Source of the DNA: Clostridium bowmanii | GTDB taxonomy: Bacteria; Bacillota; Clostridia; Clostridiales; Clostridiaceae | Direction: 5' to 3' | NCBI RefSeq assembly: GCF_018861315.1 | Contig: NZ_JAHLDL010000002.1 | Coordinates: 124,001-188,000 of the forward strand | DNA length: 64,000 nt | Shown here: in pieces, positions 53,804 to 63,059 of the stretch | Layout of the letters: each line of letters opens with the position of its first letter | Position numbering within the stretch: the stretch's first letter is position 1 | Made by a program: the position numbers and the translations under genes | The notes under the pieces: generated by a model | Databases searched by the model: none | What the model saw: the letters and a program-made list of their open reading frames with translations, nothing else | What the model was told of the DNA's origin: nothing

Positions 53804-53850
53804 GAGATATTAATTATTATTATAAGTTATATAGATAACATAAATGAAAG

Positions 53851-53892
53851 AAAAGGATTAAGGCATTAAAGCTTTAATCCTTTTCTTTTTAC
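53851..53892 (+). terminator. Rho-independent terminator
   Basis: AAAAGGATTAA and TTAATCCTTTT pair around GGCATTAAAGC, followed by CTTTTTA. Confidence 0.75.
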
Positions 53893-54058
53893 TAAAAATG
53901 AGTCTATATTAAACAATTTCACGATGGTCACACATGTTTCTTTATGGTACCCCGGCTCAAATTTATGGATTTGAAAAGTATTAAAGGAAAACAACAGGCT
54001 TGTGTTGAATTAATATACAATAAATATTTTAATCATAAGTAGGTTGGGGCAAGAAAAG

Positions 54059-55468
54059 ATGGTAAAAGAAGAGTTAGTTATACTCCAAAAGAAAGTTGGT
54101 ATGCTAAGAGTTGAGGGGAAATATAAAGAAGCTATTGAGAACTGTTATGAGCTTATTGAGAATGGAAAGCAACTTAAAGATTATAAAGCTCTTTTAGTTG
54201 CTTATATGAATTTGGCCGCTTCATACTATTGTATTGGAGATATGGAAGCAACATTTAATAGCATTGAGAGTCACAAACAAATTTGTGATAAACATGGTGA
54301 CGCGGAAGATATATTAGGTTCATATAATGTTTTATTTTTGCTTTATGATTATAACAAAGATTTAGATATGGCTAAGAAAACACTTGATAAAAGTATTGCT
54401 TTAGGCAAAAAATTAAACAAGTACAATATAATCAGCAATGCGTATGCTAATTATAGCCATATATATCAACTTGAGGAAGACTATGAACAGGCATTAGAAA
54501 TGGCAAATATGGGTCTTGAAATGGCAAAACTGCATAAGCCGGTTACTCCAATTTTAGAACTAAGGGTTAAGTTAAATATTGCTAAAGCACTTATAGAGCT
54601 TGGAAACTTTGAAGTTTCAAAATCATTAATCGAAGAAATGATAAATGATTCAATTTTAGATTCTTTTATAAGAGAAAAAACGCAATGTTACCATCTGCAA
54701 GGGGTATTTTACTATAAACAACAATTATATGTCAAAGCATTTGAATCTTTTTCACAGTCAAAGATATTAGTCGAAAGCTACAAAGATCTTTATTTATTAA
54801 AGGATATTCAAAAACAAAGAAGTAAGTTAGCCGAGCTTATGGGTGATATTAATTTAGCTTATAATATTCAAAAGGAATACATAGCACTTCTCAGCGATAT
54901 TAGTAAAAGTGAGTTGGAGTTGGTAGCAATAAAGCTTCAAATTAAACATAGTATGACTCTCATGGAAAAGAAGGCTAATACTGATTATTTAACTGGTATT
55001 TATAATCGTAGTTATATGGAAACTACCGTAAATGGATTTTTAAAGCAAGCACATAAAGACAATGAAAGAATAATATGTATGGTATTTGACTTAGATGGTT
55101 TTAAATCTATTAATGACGAGTATGGTCATCTCTTTGGGGATGAAGTTATAAAGCAAGTCAGTGAAGCTTGTTCAAGTATGCTTAGAGAAAATGATATATT
55201 TGCCCGTTTTGGTGGAGATGAATTTGTTATTATATTAAAAGGTATGACACTAGAAAACGGAGAAAAGAAAGCTGAACAAATTTTGAATATTGTAAGAAAC
55301 TTAAATATACTCAATGATGGAAAACGTATTCCAATTACAATTAGTATTGGAATTACAGATAATTTGACTTGCGCTGCAATGTATTTTAATGAATTATTTA
55401 ATGTTGCAGATTTAAGACTGTATAAAGCAAAGAATAGTGGTAGAAATTGTGTTTGTGCGGTTAATTAA
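54059..55468 (+). CDS. TPR-GGDEF diguanylate cyclase
   Basis: The N-terminal 300 residues are tetratricopeptide-like repeats (YKEAIENCYELIENGKQLKD; LVAYMNLAASYYCIGDMEAT; ANYSHIYQLEEDYEQALEMA). The C-terminal GGDEF domain has YLTGIYNRSYME, MVFDLDGFKSINDEYGHLFG and the intact FARFGGDEFVIILKG, so it should synthesise cyclic di-GMP. No RxxD inhibitory site is obvious. There is no membrane segment; the TPR part probably senses a protein or peptide. ATG 54059 is chosen over TTG 54044 because GGGG at 54046-54049 is better placed; the ribosome binding site is weak either way. Confidence 0.88.
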   Translation: MVKEELVILQKKVGMLRVEGKYKEAIENCYELIENGKQLKDYKALLVAYMNLAASYYCIGDMEATFNSIESHKQICDKHGDAEDILGSYNVLFLLYDYNKDLDMAKKTLDKSIALGKKLNKYNIISNAYANYSHIYQLEEDYEQALEMANMGLEMAKLHKPVTPILELRVKLNIAKALIELGNFEVSKSLIEEMINDSILDSFIREKTQCYHLQGVFYYKQQLYVKAFESFSQSKILVESYKDLYLLKDIQKQRSKLAELMGDINLAYNIQKEYIALLSDISKSELELVAIKLQIKHSMTLMEKKANTDYLTGIYNRSYMETTVNGFLKQAHKDNERIICMVFDLDGFKSINDEYGHLFGDEVIKQVSEACSSMLRENDIFARFGGDEFVIILKGMTLENGEKKAEQILNIVRNLNILNDGKRIPITISIGITDNLTCAAMYFNELFNVADLRLYKAKNSGRNCVCAVN

Positions 55469-55592
55469 GCATTATAGTAAAGGTGACCTAAAGGGTAATC
55501 TAAATAGAAATCAGAGGTATATTGGAAGAATATGAGCAGGACAAAAATTAAAGTTGTGAATTATAATTCATAGCTTTCAGTATTTTTTGTTG

Positions 55593-56498
55593 CTATATGT
55601 TTAACATTTTCATATAGATATTCTTTAGTAGCAGTGCGTCTTTCTCTACTAATGGGCCTTCCAAAATTACACATCCACTAACGTTAAAGTCTCTTAATGC
55701 CTTCAAACAAGCTGTATAGTTAAAGTCGCTCTCTAATAAGGGTAAATGCTTTCTCTCTCCTTTTTCACTATAATCTATGCCACCCATGTGAATATGTAAG
55801 TCATCTAGTGCAGGCCGTCCTAGCATATCTAACACGTATTGCAATATTTTCGAAAAGTCCTTGTAGCCTTTTAGACTACCATTTCCTCTTGCATGAATAT
55901 GAGAGAAATCAATGCATAATTTGCACGAACTAACTTCCCTGCAAAGAGAGACTAATTCCTCTAGTGTCCCAAACTGGGTGCTCTTACCCGTAGTTTCTAG
56001 CCTATAATCGACTCCCTTGTATGGAAGCTTTAACAAATTCTTTTTTATAGTATTATAGGTATCTTCCTTTGAGTCATTCAAATAATAGCCTGGATGAAAT
56101 ATTAAACTTTTTCCCTTAACTTCTGATAATCCTTCCATGGCTTTTATTATTCTTGCCATTGACTGTTCTTGTTTTTCACTTTCATGGGCATTTAGATTTA
56201 TATAATGTGATCCGTGAGCAGATAGATAAACATCGTTTTCTAATTTAGTTTTTAATATGATATCTTTATTTTTAGCTGTTACATTAACTGATCTCACGAA
56301 AAGGAGTTCCATGGCATCAAGCCCTATGGATTTTACATATTCAATTCCAGATGCGTAATTGAATTTACGGGATCCATCGCCAATAGGAAGTCCTGATATT
56401 CCAAATAAAAGTTTATTTTCATTACCCAACATTAAATTTATTTTTTTATTGGAGGTCAAGTTCCCCACATTTGAATCCTGAGTAACATCTAATAACAT
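55593..56498 (-). CDS. Endonuclease IV-like TIM-barrel protein
   Basis: The 301-residue protein has the AP-endonuclease-2/xylose-isomerase-like fold signals: YLSAHGSHYINLN, GKSLIFHPGYYLND, YRLETTGKSTQFGTLEELVS, KLCIDFSHIHARG, LDDLHIHMGGIDYSEKGERK and VILEGPL. The His, Glu and Asp in these strands match the metal ligands of endonuclease IV, which repairs abasic sites. About 20 extra residues precede the first barrel strand. GGAG lies before ATG 56498. Not every endonuclease IV motif could be checked, so a related sugar isomerase-like enzyme is possible. Confidence 0.75.
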   Translation of the reverse strand: MLLDVTQDSNVGNLTSNKKINLMLGNENKLLFGISGLPIGDGSRKFNYASGIEYVKSIGLDAMELLFVRSVNVTAKNKDIILKTKLENDVYLSAHGSHYINLNAHESEKQEQSMARIIKAMEGLSEVKGKSLIFHPGYYLNDSKEDTYNTIKKNLLKLPYKGVDYRLETTGKSTQFGTLEELVSLCREVSSCKLCIDFSHIHARGNGSLKGYKDFSKILQYVLDMLGRPALDDLHIHMGGIDYSEKGERKHLPLLESDFNYTACLKALRDFNVSGCVILEGPLVEKDALLLKNIYMKMLNI

Positions 56499-56947
56499 AC
56501 TGTTTTTTCTCCTTTGATTTTAAATTTTAGTCATGGTTAATATAAGTGTTGTTGATAATATGATGATTGTATTAAATTAGTTCTTTGACCTTTTAAAGCA
56601 ATTTATAATTTCTACACTACTCATATTATCCCATCCTCTTATGTTTTTTATGTTTTAAAGCTATTAATATTTATGTCTATACCAATGATGGCATTAGTTG
56701 TAGAACCTCACTATTCAGGAAAATGCAAATTTCTACATCAATACATAATCGAAAGACATGAGCTATGAAAAATAATATCAAAAAAAATATATTGCTTTGG
56801 AAATAGAGTATTAGGAAAAACTATGAATGCTAGTATGTGAATACTTTGTAGTATTTTAGTTGGAGATGAAATTTTAAAGTAATGTCTATTTGTAACAGTG
56901 TAGAATAAAATGTAATATTCTGATAAAATAAAGTTAGGGTAGGACTA
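56499..56947. other. AT-rich gap
   Basis: No gene is supported on either strand. The sequence GTGTAGAATAAAAT at about 56897 also occurs near 44590 upstream of the Rpn-type gene, suggesting a decayed copy of that locus. Confidence 0.4.
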
Positions 56948-56995
56948 GATGATTTAGCTGAAATAACAGAGCTTACGGTAGAAAGATTATGGTGA
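56948..56995 (+). pseudogene. Rpn-type nuclease C-terminal scrap
   Basis: DDLAEITELTVERLW matches the end of the Rpn-type protein at 44647-45334 (DDIAEITELTVERLI). Nothing else of the gene remains. Confidence 0.55.
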
Positions 56996-57022
56996 AAAAC
57001 TATAATTATAGGGGGTAAGGTT

Positions 57023-57930
<908 letters not shown>

Positions 57931-57995
57931 CATGGCCATCTTGATAGTGAAATTCTTAGGGGAATTATTAATCCAATATTAGAAAACCATTAGCA

Positions 57996-58365
57996 TTTAT
58001 AAAATACAAAAGGGGAGTTCAATTTTATGAACTTCCCTTTCAAAATATATCATATATAATTTTAAATTAAGTATAGCAATTATTTATTAACGTGTTTTTT
58101 ATATTATTACATATTTTAAAGACCTCCTACTTATAAAATCGAACTAGCCTCTGAAAATTCTGTAAATTTAATTTGAACCATTGGACTATCCCCTTTCTAT
58201 TAGCAAGTATTTTAGTTTTTTAATGTAAGTTAATACCTAAGTTGAATTACTTTTAAATCTTGTACTGAATTAAATTTTATTGTTTTGTTTATAATCTATA
58301 TAATATCATAGTAATAAATATTTGTAAAGAACTATTTTTAAATAACAATCAATATTGTACAATTA
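57996..58365 (-). repeat. Small-peptide repeat unit, copy 3
   Basis: The most diverged copy. TTTACA (58323-58328) and TATTAT (58300-58305) keep the 17-base spacing, and the terminator (58012-58037) is intact. The leader palindrome has decayed to GTTGAATTACTTTTAA. The second Shine-Dalgarno is stronger here (AGGAGGT before ATG TAA). Confidence 0.75.
58131..58181 (-). CDS. Conserved 16-residue peptide, copy 3
   Basis: MVQIKFTEFSEASSIL: half of the residues equal copy 1, and the length is unchanged. The conserved frame set I4, F6, F9, E11, S13, I15, L16 is seen best in this copy because the rest has diverged. Confidence 0.55.
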   Translation of the reverse strand: MVQIKFTEFSEASSIL

Positions 58366-58446
58366 ATGAAATTAATACACTGTTTTAATTTATTTAATAA
58401 ATATTATATAATGTAAAATATGAAAGAGTGATATAATATCTTTATA

Positions 58447-58460
58447 CGAACTAACGTTCT
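58447..58460 (+). promoter_or_regulatory. LexA-like (SOS) box upstream of rarA
   Basis: CGAACTAACGTTCT matches the Gram-positive LexA consensus, CGAAC-N4-GTTCG-like. TATAAT lies just upstream at about 58435. This suggests that rarA is induced by DNA damage. Confidence 0.6.
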
Positions 58461-58545
58461 AATAATTATTATTTATATTAATTATTATTAGTCAGAACAC
58501 TAGAATTAAAAAAATCAAATTAGAAAAATAAGAGTAACTAAGACT

Positions 58546-58574
58546 TTTATAAGCAAAGCGAATTTGCTTATAAA
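58546..58574 (+). promoter_or_regulatory. Hairpin in the rarA leader
   Basis: TTTATAAGCAAA-GCGAA-TTTGCTTATAAA is a perfect 12-bp stem, 20 bases before the start codon, overlapping the region of the ribosome binding site. It lacks a T tail, so it is more likely a translational control or protein-binding site than a terminator. The core AGC-AAGCGAATTTGCT also appears at 5018-5035. Confidence 0.5.
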
Positions 58575-58594
58575 TAAAAAGTGAAGGTGTTAAA

Positions 58595-59917
58595 ATGGAT
58601 TATGTGCAGAATTCAATATTTGATAAGACATTGCAGAAGGCTCCACTGGCTGATAGAGTTCGGCCTAGATCTCTTGAGGAATATGTGGGTCAGGAGCATA
58701 TTATAGGAAATGGAAAGGTGTTGAGAAACATTATACAATCAGATAATGTTTCTTCTATGATTTTATGGGGTCCACCTGGGGTTGGAAAAACTACACTTGC
58801 TATGATTATTGCAGAAATTACTCGTGCTAATTTCATAACCTTTAGTGCGGCTACTTCAGGAATAAAAGAAATTAAAGAAGTCATGACAAAAGCAAAAGAA
58901 AACCGACAACAAGGTATCCGAACTATTTTATTCATTGATGAGATTCATCGCTTTAATAAGTCTCAACAAGATGCCTTTCTTCCCCATGTAGAAAAAGGGA
59001 ATATAGTTCTAATTGGTGCTACAACAGAAAATCCATCATTCGAGGTTAACTCAGCATTATTATCACGATCTAGAGTATTTGTTTTAAACCCTCTAGACAT
59101 TAATGATATTATCAAGGTTTTAAAAAATGCACTTTTGGACAAAAGAGGGTATGGGGGTCTACCAATATTTGTTGAGAGCTCTCTTCTTGAGATTATTGCG
59201 TTTTTTTCAAACGGAGATGCTAGAACGGCGCTCAATCTGTTGGAACTCGCAATTAGTAGTACACCTATGGAGTCCGGTAAGCTAACTTTAACTAGAAAAA
59301 TAATTGAAGAATGTCTTAACAAAAAAACTCTCCTTTATGATAAAAAAGGGGATGAACACTACAATATTATATCAGCTCTTCATAAATCTATGAGAAACAG
59401 TGATCCGAATGCCGCTGTTTATTGGCTCGCCCGCATGTTAGAGGGGGGAGAAGAGCCTTTGTATGTTGCAAGAAGATTAATTCGATTTGCTTCTGAAGAT
59501 GTTGGACTTGCAGACCCTAATGCTCTTCAAATTGCAGTCTCAGCCTATGAAGCTTCTCACTATATAGGAATGCCAGAATGTACAGTAAATCTTACCCAAG
59601 CTGTAGTTTACCTTGCAATGGCGCCAAAATCCAATGCGCTTTATACTGCTTATGAAAGTGCAAAAGAAGATGCCTTAAATACCATTGCAGAGGGGGTACC
59701 TCTTCAGTTAAGAAATGCTCCTACTAAACTTATGCATACTCTTGGATATGGAAAAGACTACAAGTATGCTCATAGCACCGATGAAAAAATCACTAACATG
59801 CAGTGCCTGCCTGATAATTTGAAACACCGACAATATTATAAGCCGACCCAGGAGGGTCTTGAAAAGAAAGTTTATGAAAAATTAGAATATATAAACAGTG
59901 TTAAAGCAAAGTTGTAA
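58595..59917 (+). CDS. rarA: Replication-associated recombination protein A
   Basis: The 440-residue AAA+ protein has LADRVRPRSLEEYVGQEHII, Walker A WGPPGVGKTTLA (about 53-64), Walker B ILFIDEIHRFNKSQQDAFLP, ATTENPSFEVNSALLSRSRV, and a C-terminal tetramerisation part with LEGGEEPLYVARRLIRFASE and PTKLMHTLGYGKDYKYAHST. RarA/MgsA acts at stalled replication forks with SSB and RecA. Its size and motifs are complete. GTGAAGGTG precedes the ATG. The LexA-like box upstream suggests SOS control. Confidence 0.95.
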   Translation: MDYVQNSIFDKTLQKAPLADRVRPRSLEEYVGQEHIIGNGKVLRNIIQSDNVSSMILWGPPGVGKTTLAMIIAEITRANFITFSAATSGIKEIKEVMTKAKENRQQGIRTILFIDEIHRFNKSQQDAFLPHVEKGNIVLIGATTENPSFEVNSALLSRSRVFVLNPLDINDIIKVLKNALLDKRGYGGLPIFVESSLLEIIAFFSNGDARTALNLLELAISSTPMESGKLTLTRKIIEECLNKKTLLYDKKGDEHYNIISALHKSMRNSDPNAAVYWLARMLEGGEEPLYVARRLIRFASEDVGLADPNALQIAVSAYEASHYIGMPECTVNLTQAVVYLAMAPKSNALYTAYESAKEDALNTIAEGVPLQLRNAPTKLMHTLGYGKDYKYAHSTDEKITNMQCLPDNLKHRQYYKPTQEGLEKKVYEKLEYINSVKAKL

Positions 59918-59942
59918 GGTCACCCCCGGGGGTAAATGAGTA

Positions 59943-59967
59943 AGGCGATGACGTCTAGTCATCGGCT
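59943..59967. terminator. Bidirectional terminator, repeat family copy 3
   Basis: GGCGATGAC-GTCTA-GTCATCGGC lies between converging rarA and DUF4177 genes. The palindrome ACCCCCGGGGGT sits just before it at 59926-59937. Confidence 0.7.
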
Positions 59968-59989
59968 TATAGCCTCTTAGAAAGCATAA

Positions 59990-60184
59990 TTATTTCATTC
60001 TTTTAAAAACTGCGATAATTTCTCTACATTTTCCACCATCTTGAGTAGTTGAGAAACACGACACTAATTCCCAACCTTGTTCTCCCAAACTATTAAGTTC
60101 ATTATCAAAATGACTTATATCTAGTATTCCTCCCATAAACCCTTTTGCTTCAGTTTTAATACTGGTATACTCCCATTTATCCAA
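59990..60184 (-). CDS. DUF4177 protein
   Basis: The 64-residue protein (LDKWEYTSIKTEAKG...FDNELNSLGEQGWELVSCFS) matches DUF4177, small proteins of unknown role. The frame opens at ATG 60205, but GAGGTGGG within it is placed for TTG 60184, giving the usual KWEY start of the family. It has no membrane segment. Confidence 0.8.
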   Translation of the reverse strand: MDKWEYTSIKTEAKGFMGGILDISHFDNELNSLGEQGWELVSCFSTTQDGGKCREIIAVFKRMK

Positions 60185-60205
60185 AACACCCACCTCAATT
60201 CCCAT

Positions 60206-60298
60206 ATTTTATTTTAGTTAATAGTAAACCTAAATACATAATATTGTAAAATTGTTTCCTAATTCAATTATACAGCTTATGTATATAATTACTCTAAT
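60206..60298. other. Short AT-rich gap
   Basis: Holds the upstream region of the DUF4177 gene; nothing else is seen. Confidence 0.3.
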
Positions 60299-60392
60299 AT
60301 TTAAATCAAGATCATCAAATACTTTTTTAAGTAAGGCTATACCAATCATATAGTTTTTAACTGTGTAATTTCTAATATCATTGTCAATGATC
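60299..60392 (-). pseudogene. Scrap of the primase-helicase gene
   Basis: About 90 bases are similar to 37190-37290, inside the primase-helicase gene (codes for the ...FEDLDLN and AIALLKKVF region), with small deletions. It shows that a second copy of that element once lay here. Confidence 0.65.
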
Positions 60393-60566
60393 AGTATTAC
60401 CTATAATTTGTTAGGGTTTTGAAAACATCAACAAATTGTGTGAATAGTTAAAATTTTCCGAAACGATTAGAAGAAGAATGGATACATAAAGAGTTTTAAA
60501 TTAGATAAATATACCATATAATTATATTATTAACTTATATAAGTTACAGAAGGAAGGGCCACCCTA

Positions 60567-62705
60567 ATGGAACTAAATAAAAAGTCTCTAGAAATACTCA
60601 ACTATCTATTAGATAAAAATGATTTTGTTAAAATAAAAGAACTAGCCGACCATTATAACTGCACAGACAGAACGATGAGATATACCATAGACAAAATAGA
60701 AAGATTTTTGATGAAAAACGGATTTTCATATTTAGAAAAACAACACTCAAAAGGAGTTATGCTTACTGCAGAAGATTCTCTAAAAAAATTTATAAATACA
60801 TTTTCAGGAGAGTATATTCCATATTCATATACTCACTCCGATAAAGAAAGATTTAATTTTATCATAACTAAATTGCTTGAAAATACGGAACCTTTAAAAC
60901 AAGATTTTTTTGAGAAAAAGCTTTATGTTTCAAAAAACACAATATCAAAGGACATCAAAAGCATTGAAAAGTGGCTTATGAATAGAGATATGAAGGTGAT
61001 TAAAAAGCCAAGAGTTGGAATACTTATAGAGGGTAGTGAAATTCATAGAAGAAAAGCACTAATTGATTTAGCCTCTGAAACTATTGCTACAAAAGATATA
61101 GTGAACTTTATGAATAGAAAAATAACTTTATCCAAAATAAATAGTCTTCAGTTTGACACTTTATTTTCTGAAATCGATGTCAATTTTTTAGATAATATTA
61201 TTATTAAAAGCGAAAAAAATTTGGGTAGAGAATTTAGTGATGAAGCTTACAGCAATCTTTTAACACATATCGCTATAATGATAAAGCGAATTCAGTTAAA
61301 CCAGATTATTTATATCCCGGAGGTAAACATAGAAAATTTAAATGCTACAGTGGAGTACAATATTGCTGAAAAAATGGTAGCCTATATTGAAGAAAAGTAT
61401 AAGATTCTAGTTCCCTGCGAAGAAACAAGTTATATAGCACTTCATATTTTAGGTGCAAAAGTGATAAAAAATAGCGATAGTATGAACGTAATGAAATGGA
61501 AAGAAAATGGGCTTTCAGCTGTAGTTAAAATCATGACGGAGGAAATTGAAGAAACATATAACACATCTTTTGGTGAGAAAAAAGATAAGATTATGGAGGG
61601 TCTTGTAATTCATCTAAGACCTTCAATATATAGAATTAAATATAATTTAAAACTTATGAATCCACTATTAGAAGAAATAAAACAAAAATATAAAGAGCTA
61701 TTTTTAAATACAAAATGTGTAGTGAGACATTTAGAAACCTATATTAATTCTTTTATAGATGACCATGAAATTTCCTATATTGCACTCCACTTTGGAGCTG
61801 CTTTAGAAAATTCAAAGTCAAGCAGGAAAGAGAAGGCAAAAATTGTAATCGTTTGCGGTACTGGAATTGGAACAGCTAAAATGTTAGCTTCTCAAATTGA
61901 AAAAGAATTTGATGTTGAAATTGTAGATACTATATCCAGCAGGGCAGCAGCTAATATGAATATGGAAAAATTAGATTTTATAATTAGTACAGTAGACATA
62001 CCGAGCTTTGCTAAAGAACAGTATATAAAAATTAATCCTCTACTCATGAAAAAAGATTATGAAATTTTAAAACAAAAATTTAAAATGAACTATGGAATTG
62101 AAAACAATTATGAAATGCAGATGCAGAAGGTAAATAAGCTTATATCCATTGCAGAAAAATACTGCACAATTAATGACAAGCAGCAGCTTCAGTATGAATT
62201 TATGTATGAACTGCTTAGCGATAACAAAGGGCCTATAAGGAGATGTGTTTACATGCTTAATGATTTACTTACTTTTGATGTTATAAAATTAAATGTAGAA
62301 TGTTCTTCTTGGAAAGAAGCCATTTTAGAAGGCACATCGCTGCTAGAAGAAAAAGGTTGTATAGAGAAGAGGTATTCAGAGGCAATTATAGATAATTTTA
62401 ATGAGTTTGGGCCGTATATGGTGGTAGCACCTGGAATTGTTTTATCTCATGCGAGACCGGAAAATGGTGTGAAAAAACTTTCAATGAGTCTTATAACCTT
62501 AAGAAATGAAGTGAAATTTGGAAATGAAACCAATGACCCTGTAAAACTAGTTATAACTCTGGCGGCGACAGATAGCGAAACTCATCTTAAAGCTTTATCT
62601 CAGCTAATGGAATTATTTATGAATTCTGCTGATTTAAATGCGGTGATGAATTCAACTAATAAGGAACAAATATTAGAAATTATTAAAAAATATTCAAAAC
62701 AATAA
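60567..62705 (+). CDS. BglG/MtlR-type PTS transcriptional regulator with EIIB and EIIA domains
   Basis: The 712-residue protein has an HTH_11 domain (SLEILNYLLDKNDFVKIKEL) and a second HTH (about 85-140). Two PRD domains follow (about 185-400), with conserved His in the YIALHILGA and ISYIALHFGAAL segments. An EIIB-like domain is at about 430-500, IVIVCGTGIGTAKMLASQ, with its Cys. The C-terminal EIIA domain (about 570-705) contains the phospho-His segment APGIVLSHARPENGVKKLSM. PTS phosphorylation of these domains controls its activity. The IIB and IIC genes directly downstream are its probable targets, and its EIIA domain may supply their phosphate. Confidence 0.9.
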   Translation: MELNKKSLEILNYLLDKNDFVKIKELADHYNCTDRTMRYTIDKIERFLMKNGFSYLEKQHSKGVMLTAEDSLKKFINTFSGEYIPYSYTHSDKERFNFIITKLLENTEPLKQDFFEKKLYVSKNTISKDIKSIEKWLMNRDMKVIKKPRVGILIEGSEIHRRKALIDLASETIATKDIVNFMNRKITLSKINSLQFDTLFSEIDVNFLDNIIIKSEKNLGREFSDEAYSNLLTHIAIMIKRIQLNQIIYIPEVNIENLNATVEYNIAEKMVAYIEEKYKILVPCEETSYIALHILGAKVIKNSDSMNVMKWKENGLSAVVKIMTEEIEETYNTSFGEKKDKIMEGLVIHLRPSIYRIKYNLKLMNPLLEEIKQKYKELFLNTKCVVRHLETYINSFIDDHEISYIALHFGAALENSKSSRKEKAKIVIVCGTGIGTAKMLASQIEKEFDVEIVDTISSRAAANMNMEKLDFIISTVDIPSFAKEQYIKINPLLMKKDYEILKQKFKMNYGIENNYEMQMQKVNKLISIAEKYCTINDKQQLQYEFMYELLSDNKGPIRRCVYMLNDLLTFDVIKLNVECSSWKEAILEGTSLLEEKGCIEKRYSEAIIDNFNEFGPYMVVAPGIVLSHARPENGVKKLSMSLITLRNEVKFGNETNDPVKLVITLAATDSETHLKALSQLMELFMNSADLNAVMNSTNKEQILEIIKKYSKQ

Positions 62706-62727
62706 AATTTTAGAGGAGGCTTATTTT

Positions 62728-63009
62728 ATGAAAATACTTGTATGTTGTGGAAGTGGTCTTGGAAGTTCATTTATGATTCAAATGAACATTGAAAAGGTTT
62801 TGAAGGAATTAAACATAGAAGCTGAGGTGGACCATTCAGATTTATCTTCTGCTATGGGAATGAAATCTGATATATACGTAGGTACGAGAGATATAGCAAG
62901 TGAACTTATTAACTTAGGGGGACAAGTGATTTCTTTAAATAGCATGATTGATAAAAAGGAATTAAAAGAAAAATTAACTGAAGCTTTGACGAAAATAAAA
63001 AACAAGTAA
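62728..63009 (+). CDS. PTS ascorbate-type IIB subunit
   Basis: The 93-residue protein starts MKILVCCGSGLGSSFMIQMN with the active Cys (6 or 7) in the CGSGLGSS loop of SgaB/UlaB-type IIB proteins. It passes phosphate from EIIA to the substrate on IIC. GAGGAGG is a strong ribosome binding site. It is 22 bases after the regulator's stop. Substrate is taken from the family (ascorbate-like) and is not proven. Confidence 0.88.
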   Translation: MKILVCCGSGLGSSFMIQMNIEKVLKELNIEAEVDHSDLSSAMGMKSDIYVGTRDIASELINLGGQVISLNSMIDKKELKEKLTEALTKIKNK

Positions 63010-63059
63010 AGAACTTAAAACAAGAACTAATAAATCAAATATAAATGGGGGGATTATAC

